A stretch of DNA of 64,000 nucleotides. Source: Micavibrio_C sp965231165. GTDB taxonomy: Bacteria; Pseudomonadota; Alphaproteobacteria; Micavibrionales; Micavibrionaceae. The DNA lies in assembly GCA_965231165.1 (NCBI GenBank), contig OZ246421.1, positions 1-64,000 on the forward strand, written 5' to 3'. Positions 8,469 to 16,828 of the stretch are shown here, piece by piece. The notes below the pieces were generated by a model that was not told the origin of the DNA, searched no databases, and worked only from the letters and a program-made list of their open reading frames with translations. The number at the start of each line of letters is the position of its first letter. The first letter of the stretch is position 1. A program made the position numbers and the translations under genes.

Positions 8469-10160
8469 ATGGACCATTTCGAAGATCCTTCCAAAGTCGG
8501 ACCGCCGCAAGCTTTTGATAAGGCTAAGGCCGCGACGATCGCCCCACTGGGAAAGAAAGAAAAAGATCCTGCTGCCGGGGAACGCCGCCGCCGTAACGTT
8601 GCGGTGATGCTCGGCGTGGCGGGTGGTATCGGTACTGCTGTCGTCATGAAATCCTCCGCCACGGCTGTAGCGCTATGGCTGGGTGCTCCGGCGCTGGGCG
8701 TGGTGGCTGTCGGTGCCGTGGCCGCGATGGCGGCATCGGGCAGTGTTGGTTATTTCGCGAAACGTGCCGCGCTTAAGCGCGCCGGGCAACCCGTTCCCAA
8801 ATTCAGCTTCGGTGCCCTGTTCAAGAATATGTTCGCTTCCAAGCCTGCCCTGATGGCGGGTGGTATGACGGCGCTGGCCGCTGTTATTCCGGCTGCCGGG
8901 ATGCTGGCGCTGGGTAGCGCTGTGGCCGCCGTAAGCGCGGGCGCGCACGAGTATTCCAGCAAGCGTAAAGAACGCAAAGCCGCTGGTGAAGATGTCGGGC
9001 CTTTCAGCTTCCGTGAAATGTTTTCGACCGTCACTCATTCCAGAAGCGCCAAGAAAGCTTTCCTGATCAGCGCCGTTGTGGGCGGCGTGTTTTCAGCTTT
9101 CAGTGGCGTATCCTTCGCACCGACGACAGACAGCGCCGCTGCTGACCTCAATACAGTAGCTGATGTTCCGCCACCACCGCCACAGGCGCAGGATTATGTT
9201 GGCCGTTACGAAATCCAGCGTGGCGATACGCTATGGGGCATTTCCCATGACGTGCTGGGCGATCAGGCCACGAATTCACAGATCGCGCAAAAGGTGCAGG
9301 AAATCGCTGTACCCAATAGCATCCAGAATCCGGATTTCATTCGCGCAGGCGATACACTTAGTCTGCAACTGCCGAACGTCGATATGGCAGAACTGGCTCG
9401 TCTTCAGGACAGCCTGCCGGGCATCAGCGCTGAACCGGTTGATAGCAGTATTCCGGCAGTCGCGGCACCTGTCGTTCGGCAGGATTATGTCGGTCAGTAT
9501 GAAGTCCAGCGCGGTGATACGCTGTGGGCTATCTCCAAAGACATGCTGGGCGCGCAGGCAACCAACGCGCAAATCGCGCAAAGAGTGCATGAGATCGCAG
9601 CGCTCAATGGTCTGCAAAATGCCGATTTTATCCGTGCAGGTGATACGCTGAACTTGCCACTGGCTGATGCTGATACGGCAGAACTGGCACGTATTCAGGA
9701 TAGTCTGCCGGGCATGACCGCCGAACCGGCACCGAACCTCGACGCACAACTGGCTGAGGGTAAATCCGATCTGCAAGCGGCGCATGAGAAAGCCGCTGCG
9801 GCCAAGGCGGAGGCTCCTGTGCAGCAGGCGCCGGTACATCATGCGCCTGCTGCACCGGTTTCGGCACCCGTTGCCGCCGCGCCGGATGTTACTCCGCCTG
9901 TCGTGGTAAGTTGCCAATTCATAGAAACGGTGACAAAAATTTTCAGCGAATGCGATAAAGACATTAGGAAAATGGGTGATGTTCTGATGCCGCCGGGTTC
10001 GAGCATCGAGTTCTATGTAGCGGCGCAGCCAGAAACGCTTCCTGTTGTATGGGCATCGACGGCACCGGTAAGTGTAAGGGACTTCTACGCTAACCATGCG
10101 TTGCCGGAAGCTGAAGAAGCGTACAATAACGGCAACGGACGTTTTATTCCGAAGCCTTAA
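8469..10160 (+). CDS. Membrane-associated protein with two LysM domains
   Basis: About 563 residues from the ATG at 8469 (AAAGGGAA upstream); a longer frame from 8385 overlaps the previous gene. The N-terminal third has a basic cytoplasmic start and several hydrophobic Ala/Gly-rich segments (about residues 43-95, 125-160 and 195-215). Then come two LysM domains at about 243-305 and 340-405, each with RGDTLW and a long insert ending FIRAGDTL. LysM binds N-acetylglucosamine in peptidoglycan. A Pro/Ala-rich linker and a ~60-residue C-terminal tail follow. It probably spans the inner membrane with its LysM part in the periplasm. The LysM units have unusually long loops (about 60 residues rather than 45). 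Its end overlaps the convergent TPR gene by 17 bases. Confidence 0.8.
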   Translation: MDHFEDPSKVGPPQAFDKAKAATIAPLGKKEKDPAAGERRRRNVAVMLGVAGGIGTAVVMKSSATAVALWLGAPALGVVAVGAVAAMAASGSVGYFAKRAALKRAGQPVPKFSFGALFKNMFASKPALMAGGMTALAAVIPAAGMLALGSAVAAVSAGAHEYSSKRKERKAAGEDVGPFSFREMFSTVTHSRSAKKAFLISAVVGGVFSAFSGVSFAPTTDSAAADLNTVADVPPPPPQAQDYVGRYEIQRGDTLWGISHDVLGDQATNSQIAQKVQEIAVPNSIQNPDFIRAGDTLSLQLPNVDMAELARLQDSLPGISAEPVDSSIPAVAAPVVRQDYVGQYEVQRGDTLWAISKDMLGAQATNAQIAQRVHEIAALNGLQNADFIRAGDTLNLPLADADTAELARIQDSLPGMTAEPAPNLDAQLAEGKSDLQAAHEKAAAAKAEAPVQQAPVHHAPAAPVSAPVAAAPDVTPPVVVSCQFIETVTKIFSECDKDIRKMGDVLMPPGSSIEFYVAAQPETLPVVWASTAPVSVRDFYANHALPEAEEAYNNGNGRFIPKP

Positions 10161-12516
10161 GCTTCCTGATCAGCGGCTGCAATTCCGTTTCGTAACGTTT
10201 CCAGCTTTGCACTGATGACGTATAGACAGGCTTGATCACCTGCATCTTGCTGGCGGTCAGTACGGCGCGTTTTTGTTCATGCGGTTTCAGGCAGGCATCG
10301 TCCCACGGCAGGCCGATATAATCGACCAGGCGGCGGGCGACATCTTCCAGATTATTGACGGTGTCCTCGTAATCGACTTCGATGAAGCGTCCGGGCAATA
10401 CTTTGCGCCAGTGCGCCATCATGTCTTCGTACATACGGTACTGATCGGCCAGTTCTTCCAGATTGTAAGACCAGTATTGCCCGCGCGCGAAAAGCTGTTT
10501 GTAACAGGACAGCGCCGTGTCTATCGGGTCGCGGCGGCAATGGATGATCTTGGCGTTCGGCATGGTGCAGACGATTTCGCCGATCCTTGAATAGTTACCG
10601 GGCATTTTATCGGTGATGCGTTTGGCTTTGCCGCTCGGATCAAGTTTGCGGATACTATCGACATAAGTCTGGCCGAATTGAGCGGCGCTGTCGGGGCCGA
10701 GTTTACCGAGCGCACGTTCGGTCATGGTCAGTTCCATCAGTTCGCCCGCGCCATAGACGTCGGGGTGCGATGAAATGATCTGTTCGGTCAGCGTCGTGCC
10801 GGAGCGCGGCATGCCGACGATGAAAATGGGGAGATCGGAAGGGCAGCCCTTGCCCTCGAACGCTTTGATCGATGCCGGGTTATAGGCGTTTTTAATTTGC
10901 GCCTGCGCTTCGAAATTCAGGGCGCGGTTATAGGAAACGGTGCGGCGCTTGGCATCGTTGCCTTTCTTTAAGTAAGCGAAGGCCTGCGCGTAATCGCCGA
11001 TGTCCTCATAAGCCTTGAACAGCGAGAAATACAGGCTGATGGCATATTGCGTACCTTTGCGTTCAGCATCGGCCTCCAGCGCGCGTAAATCTTTGAAATC
11101 CTCGTCGTCGGCTTTGTATTTTTTGGCCTTGCCGAGGGCGTAATACAACGATGGTATTTCTTTGGTGATGGCAAGGCCTTTGCGGATCAGTGCGACCGAT
11201 TTTTCTGCGTCGCCTTCCGATTGGTAAATCTCGGCCAGCGTCGCATAGGCCAGCGCGAAGTCGGGTTTCAGCGCGATGGCCTGTTCAATGGCGGCGCGCG
11301 CCTCGGTCATGCGGTTGCTCAGGAAATAGGTAATGCCCTTGCGCAGGAACGCTTCGGGCATTTCCGGGTTTAAGGCCACGGCCTTGTCGATGGCGGCGAG
11401 CGATTCTTCAACGCGGTTGGCGCGTTCCAGCACATTGGCGAGTTTCAGATAAACGCGCGGCGAATCCGGCGATAATTTCAGCGCTTCTTCCAGTGCCGCT
11501 TCGGCTTCGTCGATACGGTCGGCGACGAACAACACATCCGAAAGCTCGGCATAAGCCTGTGCGGATTTTGGCTTTAATAAAATGGCCTGCTGCGCGTGTT
11601 CCTGCGCGTCGTCCAGTTCGCCCAGTTCGAGCAAGGCCAGACACAAATTGCCGTGCGCGTCGCCGTAATCGGGTTTGAAGGCGATGGCGTAACGCAGCGC
11701 GGTGGCGGCCTCTTCGAAACGGTGCTGGTCGATCAAGGCCACGCCGAGATTATTCTGCGCTTCGGCGTAATCGGGTTTCAGCGACACCGCCTTGCGGAAC
11801 AATGTCTCGGCGTCCTGCGGGTGTCCCTGATCGCGTAGCACGTTGCCGAGATTGTTCATCGCATAGACCAGCTTCGGATCAAGTTCCAGCGCCTTGCGAC
11901 AAGCCTCTTCCGACTCCTTTAATCGCCCCAGTTCGCGCAGGGCGTTGCCGATATTGTTCCAGGACTGCGCATAGAACGGTTTGCTGATGGTGATGGCGCG
12001 CCACATATCAATGGCTTCCTCGTGGCGGCCTTGCTCAGCGAGCGCGTTGCCGAGGTTCAGTTGCGCATCGAAAAAATCAGGGTCGATGGCCAGCGCCTCA
12101 CGGCAGAGTTTTTCCGCTTGCACGTAATCTTGCAAATTCCACAACGCATGGGCCTTGCTGCTGAGGGCATCGACCAAACCGGGCTCGATGGCCAGAGCTT
12201 TGTCCCAACCAAGCAGGGCGGCGTCCATGTCGCCGGTTTCGGCCATGATGATGGCGTAGTTATTCCAGAAACGCGCATCGTCGTGTTCGTCTTCGGTTTG
12301 CACGGCGCGGGCGTGTTTGATCAGGCGGGCGGCTTCGTCTTTCTTGCCGCGCTGGTAGCAGACAATCGCCAGATGATGAAGCGCGTCGAAATGGTCGGGG
12401 GTGGCTTTCAAAATATCGCGATAGGTGCGGTCCGCCAGCACCAGATTGTTCTGCTGGTGGTAATGGGCGGCGATATTCAGGGCGTCTTCGAGTGGCACTT
12501 CATGCGAAGGGATCAT
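10144..12516 (-). CDS. TPR-repeat protein with C-terminal sulfotransferase domain
   Basis: About 790 residues. The first ~520 residues are tandem tetratricopeptide repeats, seen in repeating units such as AQNNLGVALIDQHRFEEA and SWNNIGNALRELGRLKESEE. The last ~260 residues form a sulfotransferase domain (Sulfotransfer_3 type) with the PAPS-binding P-loop IVGMPRSGTT and the second binding motif around IIHCRRDPIDTALSCY. Such proteins transfer sulfate from PAPS to proteins or glycans, with the TPR part recruiting the substrate. I chose the ATG at 12516; the longer frame to 12627 reads into a dispersed repeat and encodes the typical repeat-derived peptide PPPNPLPLGGG. Confidence 0.9.
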   Translation of the reverse strand: MIPSHEVPLEDALNIAAHYHQQNNLVLADRTYRDILKATPDHFDALHHLAIVCYQRGKKDEAARLIKHARAVQTEDEHDDARFWNNYAIIMAETGDMDAALLGWDKALAIEPGLVDALSSKAHALWNLQDYVQAEKLCREALAIDPDFFDAQLNLGNALAEQGRHEEAIDMWRAITISKPFYAQSWNNIGNALRELGRLKESEEACRKALELDPKLVYAMNNLGNVLRDQGHPQDAETLFRKAVSLKPDYAEAQNNLGVALIDQHRFEEAATALRYAIAFKPDYGDAHGNLCLALLELGELDDAQEHAQQAILLKPKSAQAYAELSDVLFVADRIDEAEAALEEALKLSPDSPRVYLKLANVLERANRVEESLAAIDKAVALNPEMPEAFLRKGITYFLSNRMTEARAAIEQAIALKPDFALAYATLAEIYQSEGDAEKSVALIRKGLAITKEIPSLYYALGKAKKYKADDEDFKDLRALEADAERKGTQYAISLYFSLFKAYEDIGDYAQAFAYLKKGNDAKRRTVSYNRALNFEAQAQIKNAYNPASIKAFEGKGCPSDLPIFIVGMPRSGTTLTEQIISSHPDVYGAGELMELTMTERALGKLGPDSAAQFGQTYVDSIRKLDPSGKAKRITDKMPGNYSRIGEIVCTMPNAKIIHCRRDPIDTALSCYKQLFARGQYWSYNLEELADQYRMYEDMMAHWRKVLPGRFIEVDYEDTVNNLEDVARRLVDYIGLPWDDACLKPHEQKRAVLTASKMQVIKPVYTSSVQSWKRYETELQPLIRKLKASE

Positions 12517-12585
12517 GGAATTCAGGATAAGGCGCGTTGCCAGCGCTGACAATCCCCGATCATATTTTGGATATCTCTCGAAAAT

Positions 12586-12690
12586 TCCCCCTCCCAGAGG
12601 GAGGGGGTTAGGGGGAGGGGTTATCATGTGTGCTTTATTTTAGAGATTATAAACCCTCACCCCAGCCCTCCCCCTCAAGGGGGAGGGAGT
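12586..12690. repeat. Dispersed palindromic (REP-like) repeat
   Basis: Two G/C-rich palindromes, one at 12586-12623 (CCCCCTCCC-AGAGGGAGGGGG then GGGGGAGGGGTTA) and one in inverted orientation at 12649-12690 (TAAACCCTCACCCC then CCCTCCCCCTCAAGGGGGAG), separated by about 25 AT-rich bases. This is the layout of bacterial interspersed REP pairs found between genes in many alphaproteobacteria. It lies between divergently oriented genes. Confidence 0.75.
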
Positions 12691-12764
12691 AACTTGACAT
12701 TAGGAATTAATTCCTCTAACATGCCACCATAAACACCCGAAAACCATTCATATTTTCCGACCTC

Positions 12765-12796
12765 CGCCGCCCGCTTTTTCCGCAGGCGGCGTTTTT
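12765..12796 (+). terminator. Terminator-like hairpin in the leader of the LamG-like gene
   Basis: CGCCGCC (12765-12771) pairs with GGCGGCG (12785-12791), followed by TTTTT, 24 bases before the start codon at 12820 and only 10 bases before its ribosome binding site. A terminator upstream of a start codon implies attenuation, or that it ends a transcript coming from upstream. Confidence 0.65.
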
Positions 12797-12819
12797 ATTG
12801 TTCCTGAAAGGATGACCTC

Positions 12820-13659
12820 ATGCTGACTGAAATGACTTACGGCTTTCGCCGTCCGCGCCCGTTGCTGCAAACCGGCGGCAGCGCCTATCTTGATGGCGTC
12901 CTCGCCAGCACCGTGTTCGATCTCGATGCCACCATCGCCGCCAGCTATTCCGGCACAGGCGTTACATGGGCCAATCTGGTCGCCGCCCCGGCGGACGGCG
13001 CGGCGCAAACGGATTATGATTTTTATCGCGGCGACGGTGCCACCGGCACGACCTATCCCACGTTCAACGGCAGCGGCGCTGCGGCGTACTGGTCGTTTGA
13101 TGGCGGGGATTTTTTCAAGCTGAAATCGGGCGTCAATCCCGCGTTTCTGGCGGGCCTGCATAAAACGTCCGGGGGTTCCGACTGGTGGATTGCCTTTGCG
13201 CATAATTCGGTGGATGGCACCTGGGGCGGCTCGACTTTCTTTGGTACCGTTTCGGCGTTTTCTGCCGGGCATCACGGCATGATGTTCAGGCCGACCGCTG
13301 GTGAATCCTTTGATATCCCTGTGGTTACAAATGGCGGTTCGGCGACGGCGGCGCTGCCGGTGTCGTTATTTGCAACCGGAAATTATCTCACGATCTTTTC
13401 GCATTCCCATTCCACGAATACGACGACATGGTGGAATAACAGTTCTTCCGGCACTCATATTTCACATACGTTCTATGCCAATACGAACAACGCCACGGGC
13501 ACCGCCACCATCGGCGCGCGTCCTGATAACTCCTCTCCGCTGCCTGCGGGGAACCATTTGCTGTATTCCTTTGCCATGGGCAACGAATATCTCGACGACA
13601 CCAAGGCGGCGGCGCTTATTACCGCGCTTCAGGTCAGGCATGGACGCTCTTATGTATAA
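12820..13659 (+). CDS. LamG / phage-tail-like lectin-fold protein
   Basis: A 279-residue protein rich in Gly, Ser, Thr, Asn and aromatic residues with alternating beta-strand patterns, for example DFYRGDGATGTTYPTFNGSG and WWIAFAHNS. This resembles LamG / concanavalin-like domains found in phage tail fibres and surface lectins. There is no signal peptide. GAAAGGA seven bases before the ATG is a strong ribosome binding site. No other phage structural genes are adjacent, so it is an orphan. A 22-base tandem repeat begins at its 3' end. The fold assignment is by pattern only. Confidence 0.6.
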   Translation: MLTEMTYGFRRPRPLLQTGGSAYLDGVLASTVFDLDATIAASYSGTGVTWANLVAAPADGAAQTDYDFYRGDGATGTTYPTFNGSGAAAYWSFDGGDFFKLKSGVNPAFLAGLHKTSGGSDWWIAFAHNSVDGTWGGSTFFGTVSAFSAGHHGMMFRPTAGESFDIPVVTNGGSATAALPVSLFATGNYLTIFSHSHSTNTTTWWNNSSSGTHISHTFYANTNNATGTATIGARPDNSSPLPAGNHLLYSFAMGNEYLDDTKAAALITALQVRHGRSYV

Positions 13660-13696
13660 ACCCTTGCCAATATTTGTATAAACCCTTGCTAATATT
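13653..13696. repeat. Tandem repeat, two 22-base units
   Basis: The unit TGTATAAACCCTTGCCAATATT (written here as TGTATAAACC + CTTGC + C + AATATT) occurs at 13653-13674 and, with one change (C to T), immediately again at 13675-13696. The first copy covers the last codons and stop of the LamG-like gene. This looks like a recent local duplication. Confidence 0.85.
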
Positions 13697-13890
13697 ATGT
13701 TACTAGGTGCGCTTTTTTGATGAATGCGTCTCAATCTTTAGAATTCTTTTACTCATTTCGAGGCAGACTGAGGGTATAAGTATTTGGATACCCCTGTGTG
13801 CGTGGTATGATTCCTGAGAGTTACCGATTCGTAATAGCGGCCAGAACGGCGCATATATACGTAAAACAAGCTTAAGCAAGGAGACAGATA

Positions 13891-14430
13891 ATGAATAAAA
13901 GAATTTTACTCGCGACAGGTGCTGCCGTGCTGACGCTGACAGCGCTGGGCGGTGTTCACAAGGCGAATGCTGTGACGGATACTAGTGATGCTGAAGCAGT
14001 GATCATTCAGCCGATTACTGTTGATTGCACAACATCCCTGTTGGATTTTGGTAATATTCTTCCTTCCGGTGTCGCGGGTACTGTTGTAGTAAGTACAGCG
14101 GGTGCCGCAACACCTGCGGGTGGCGTGACACACTTCGGTGGCGAGGCTGCCGGTAACTGCGATGTGGCTGGCGATCTCAATGTTGCTGCTGATATCAGTA
14201 TTTCAAACATTGTGAACCTTGACGATGGCGGCCCTGGTGCCGCTATGGCGATGTCCAACTTTACGCTTGATTATGACGCTGGTGCTTTCGCAGGTGCAGC
14301 GCCTCTTCTTACTGTGACTTTAGACCCGGCGGGCGCGCCTTTGTTGATCGGTGCCGAGCTGGCTGTTGGTGTTAACCAGGCGCCTGGTACATATACCGGC
14401 ACGTTTGACGTGGATGTCGTTTATCAATAA
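13891..14430 (+). CDS. DUF4402 pilin-like subunit 1
   Basis: A 179-residue exported protein with signal peptide MNKRILLATGAAVLTLTAL ending near HKANA. The mature part matches the DUF4402 family: an early beta strand with TDTSDAEAVII, a LDFGNI motif, an alternating hydrophobic beta pattern and a C-terminal strand GTYTGTFDVDVVYQ. Such proteins are subunits of an alternative class of chaperone-usher pili. AGGAGA upstream of the ATG is a good ribosome binding site. It is the first of three similar genes followed by a chaperone and an usher, so it is likely the major pilus subunit. The two Cys (VDCTT, GNCDV) may form a disulfide. Confidence 0.85.
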   Translation: MNKRILLATGAAVLTLTALGGVHKANAVTDTSDAEAVIIQPITVDCTTSLLDFGNILPSGVAGTVVVSTAGAATPAGGVTHFGGEAAGNCDVAGDLNVAADISISNIVNLDDGGPGAAMAMSNFTLDYDAGAFAGAAPLLTVTLDPAGAPLLIGAELAVGVNQAPGTYTGTFDVDVVYQ

Positions 14431-14454
14431 GGCCGGCAGCCCACGCAAGGGAGC

Positions 14455-15015
14455 ATGGTTTTGAGATTTGTAACGCCGTATATTCTTAAGGACAGAGTTA
14501 AGCTTCTCAGCGCCACCGCTATTATGGTGGTGCTGGGGAGTGTTGCTTCTCCTGTGGCTCTGGCTGTGACTGATACTGGTCAGGCTGAGGCAACAATTAT
14601 GAGCGCGGCGGTGCCTGTGTTGACGCCGATTGAGGAGTTGAATTTCGGTGAGATCATCGCTACTGGTGCCGGCAATGTTGTCATATCGACGGCAGGTATC
14701 CCTACGCTTGATCTTGGCCTGACGCATACACCGGGCTCGCCGCACCAGCAAGGGGTCATGCGGATAACGGGTACGCCTGCGGCATTGGTTGAAATCAGTA
14801 TTGTGGGTGGTCCCTATGTCGTCGATAACGGTTTGGGCGATACCATGCCAGTGGCGGCGTTTGATATTGGTGCTGGCGCGGGGTTGGATCATACAGTGAC
14901 GATTGGCGGCGGCGCGACGGTCGATGTTAATATTGGCGCGACACTGACTGTGGGCGCGGGGCAACAGGCGGGTGCCTATACGGGCACATTCTCACTCAGC
15001 GCCGATTATCAGTAA
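14455..15015 (+). CDS. DUF4402 pilin-like subunit 2
   Basis: A 186-residue paralogue of the preceding gene with signal sequence (cleavage near PVALA), the motif TDTGQAEATI, ELNFGEI and the C-terminal strand GAYTGTFSLSADYQ. The aromatic-Gln end is characteristic of subunits that complete a neighbour by strand exchange. The ATG is preceded by AAGGGAGC. It lies 24 bases after subunit 1, in the same operon. Unlike subunit 1 it has no cysteine pair. The role as a second or minor pilin is inferred from position. Confidence 0.82.
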   Translation: MVLRFVTPYILKDRVKLLSATAIMVVLGSVASPVALAVTDTGQAEATIMSAAVPVLTPIEELNFGEIIATGAGNVVISTAGIPTLDLGLTHTPGSPHQQGVMRITGTPAALVEISIVGGPYVVDNGLGDTMPVAAFDIGAGAGLDHTVTIGGGATVDVNIGATLTVGAGQQAGAYTGTFSLSADYQ

Positions 15016-15030
15016 CGGCAGGGAGTTTTA

Positions 15031-15606
15031 ATGACAGCGTTTGAAAAGACCATGGCTCCTAAAGTTACCTCTCGCAAAAAGCTGGCGCGCACGGGTGCTG
15101 CCGCTGTCATGGTCACGTTATCTTCAGTGGCGATGGTCAAGGCGATTGCGGCCACGGCGACCATGCCGATTCTCTCCAAACTGATCCGCGCGGTTGAAAT
15201 TACCATCAATACTTCGCTCGATTTTGGTGATCTGGCGGTGACCGGCGATCATGGCGGGCAGGCACGGGTTGATCCTGTCACCAATCTTCTGGTGACCGAT
15301 AGCGATAATAGTCTGGTTCCGGCGGGCGGGCGGCCGCGCGCGGGGCGTCTGCATATCCGGGGGTCGGACCTGCCGGTACAGGTCAGCATGGAACAAAACG
15401 CTGTCAAGCTGACCGATGGCGACAATTTTGTGACGGTGGACAATTTTAATTTTATCAACAACCAGGCCGGCAGCCGTGTGACGGTCACGCCGGATGTGGC
15501 CGATAACGGTGTTTTGCTGTCGGTGGGGGCGACGCTGAAAACCAGCCCCGGCCAGATGAGCGGCAACTATATCGGCAGCAATCGCATTTTTGCTAACTAT
15601 CAGTAG
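15031..15606 (+). CDS. DUF4402 pilin-like subunit 3
   Basis: A 191-residue third member of the family: basic N-terminus, hydrophobic signal segment ending near AIAATA, then SLDFGDLAV and a C-terminal strand with GNYIGSNRIFANYQ. It is the most divergent of the three and lacks the VTDT element after the signal. It could be the tip adhesin or an anchor subunit. GGGAG upstream of the ATG is its ribosome binding site, and it starts 15 bases after subunit 2. Confidence 0.8.
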   Translation: MTAFEKTMAPKVTSRKKLARTGAAAVMVTLSSVAMVKAIAATATMPILSKLIRAVEITINTSLDFGDLAVTGDHGGQARVDPVTNLLVTDSDNSLVPAGGRPRAGRLHIRGSDLPVQVSMEQNAVKLTDGDNFVTVDNFNFINNQAGSRVTVTPDVADNGVLLSVGATLKTSPGQMSGNYIGSNRIFANYQ

Positions 15607-15759
15607 TATTCATAACGACTCACCTTCGCCCCGTCTGGGGAAAACCTTGGTAACTACCTGATTTTTTTGGGGGATTGCTTTGCCTGACAAAGTCATGCAA
15701 AATCCTTCAGGAAGCGTGTGTTGCACAGGTTATAACGTCTCGCGGTTTATTCTCGATCT

Positions 15760-16653
15760 ATGATGAAACATACAATGGAAATGACGTCGGCCAGACGTCT
15801 TGTTTATACGGGCTTCGGTGCTTTTGTAACGGGGCTGGCCGTTCTTTTCCTGCTGGCCGGGTTTTCGCCCGAAGCGCAGGCGCTGAAAGTAACTTTGAAG
15901 CGCGCTGTATTTGAAGGGCCGACCCGCACCGCGACACTGACCGTTATTAATAACACCGCTGAGGAGCAGGCTTACCGTCTGGGCTGGCGCCAGATGCGCA
16001 TGACCGAAAACCAGGCGCTTGTTGGTGTCGATGATCCGAAAGATGCCGAAGGCCTTAGGCCTGTCGATGAACTGATTCGCTATGCGCCGCGCCGCATCCT
16101 TATTCCGGGCGGTGGTACGCAGCAGGTGCGTCTGCTGCTGCGCAAGCCTGCCGATCTGGCCGAGGGTGAATATCGTTCGCATTTCTGGATCCAGCCCGAG
16201 GCTGAAAGCGTGAAATTCGCGCCGCCTTCAGCAGAGCAGGCTGAAGCTGCGAAAGTCAGACCGGTGATACAGATTAAAATGCTGACCGGTATTACGATCC
16301 CTGTGATTGTGCGCCACGGCAAACTGACCGTAAAAGCGACAATGACGGATGCGCGTGTGTCCCGCGATGCGGACGGCAAGAACATGAATGTGGGCTTTAC
16401 GATCAACCGCGAAGGCACACGCAGCCTTTACGGCGATCTGAAATTCACCTGCGATGGCGGTGTGCTGGCCAAACAGGTCAAGGGCATTGCCGTTTATACC
16501 GAAGTGAACAAGCGCTTTATGAACTTCTCGATCCCGTATCCGGAAGGGGGCGCGTCCGCCTGTTCCAAAATGAAGATCGAATATATCGCCGATGCTGACG
16601 ATATGGACCTTAAGGGCGCGTCGCTGGCCGTCGCTGAAGCCGCCGTTCAGTAA
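15760..16653 (+). CDS. PapD-like pilus chaperone
   Basis: A 297-residue periplasmic protein. After a hydrophobic signal segment (to about residue 41, PEAQA) comes an Ig-like domain with VFEGPTRTATLTVINNTAEE and YRLGWRQMRM, then the RRILIPGGGTQQVRLLLR strand typical of fimbrial chaperones. The second domain begins near TGITIPVIVRHG. These proteins hold pilus subunits until the usher takes them. It follows the three DUF4402 subunits (153-base gap) and precedes the usher. Starts at 15760 and 15775 are both possible; no strong ribosome binding site is visible. Longer than PapD (about 220 residues mature) by a C-terminal extension. Confidence 0.85.
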   Translation: MMKHTMEMTSARRLVYTGFGAFVTGLAVLFLLAGFSPEAQALKVTLKRAVFEGPTRTATLTVINNTAEEQAYRLGWRQMRMTENQALVGVDDPKDAEGLRPVDELIRYAPRRILIPGGGTQQVRLLLRKPADLAEGEYRSHFWIQPEAESVKFAPPSAEQAEAAKVRPVIQIKMLTGITIPVIVRHGKLTVKATMTDARVSRDADGKNMNVGFTINREGTRSLYGDLKFTCDGGVLAKQVKGIAVYTEVNKRFMNFSIPYPEGGASACSKMKIEYIADADDMDLKGASLAVAEAAVQ

Positions 16654-16679
16654 TTTACGTATCTGTTGCGCATTCAATG

Positions 16680-16711
16680 CACCCGGTCTTGTGACCGGGT
16701 GTTGTTTTTTG
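16680..16711 (+). terminator. Intrinsic terminator between chaperone and usher genes
   Basis: CACCCGGTC and GACCGGGTG form a perfect stem around TTGT, followed by TTGTTTTTT. It lies inside the pilus locus, so usher expression may need its own promoter or partial read-through, giving more subunit and chaperone than usher. Confidence 0.88.
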
Positions 16712-16828
16712 TCGTTGTATCAATACTGGTGCATGCTACAATGGTAACGGGCTACTCTACCAATGAGTAATAATACGCGTAAAATTTCTACTACTCTTCT
16801 CTCCTGACTTTCACCTCAGCTCAGTTTC

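Noticed and set aside
12517..12627. N-terminal extension of the TPR-sulfotransferase gene
   Set aside because: The extra codons come from the REP-like repeat and encode the typical repeat peptide PPPNPLPLGGG; the TPR part starts well after the ATG at 12516.
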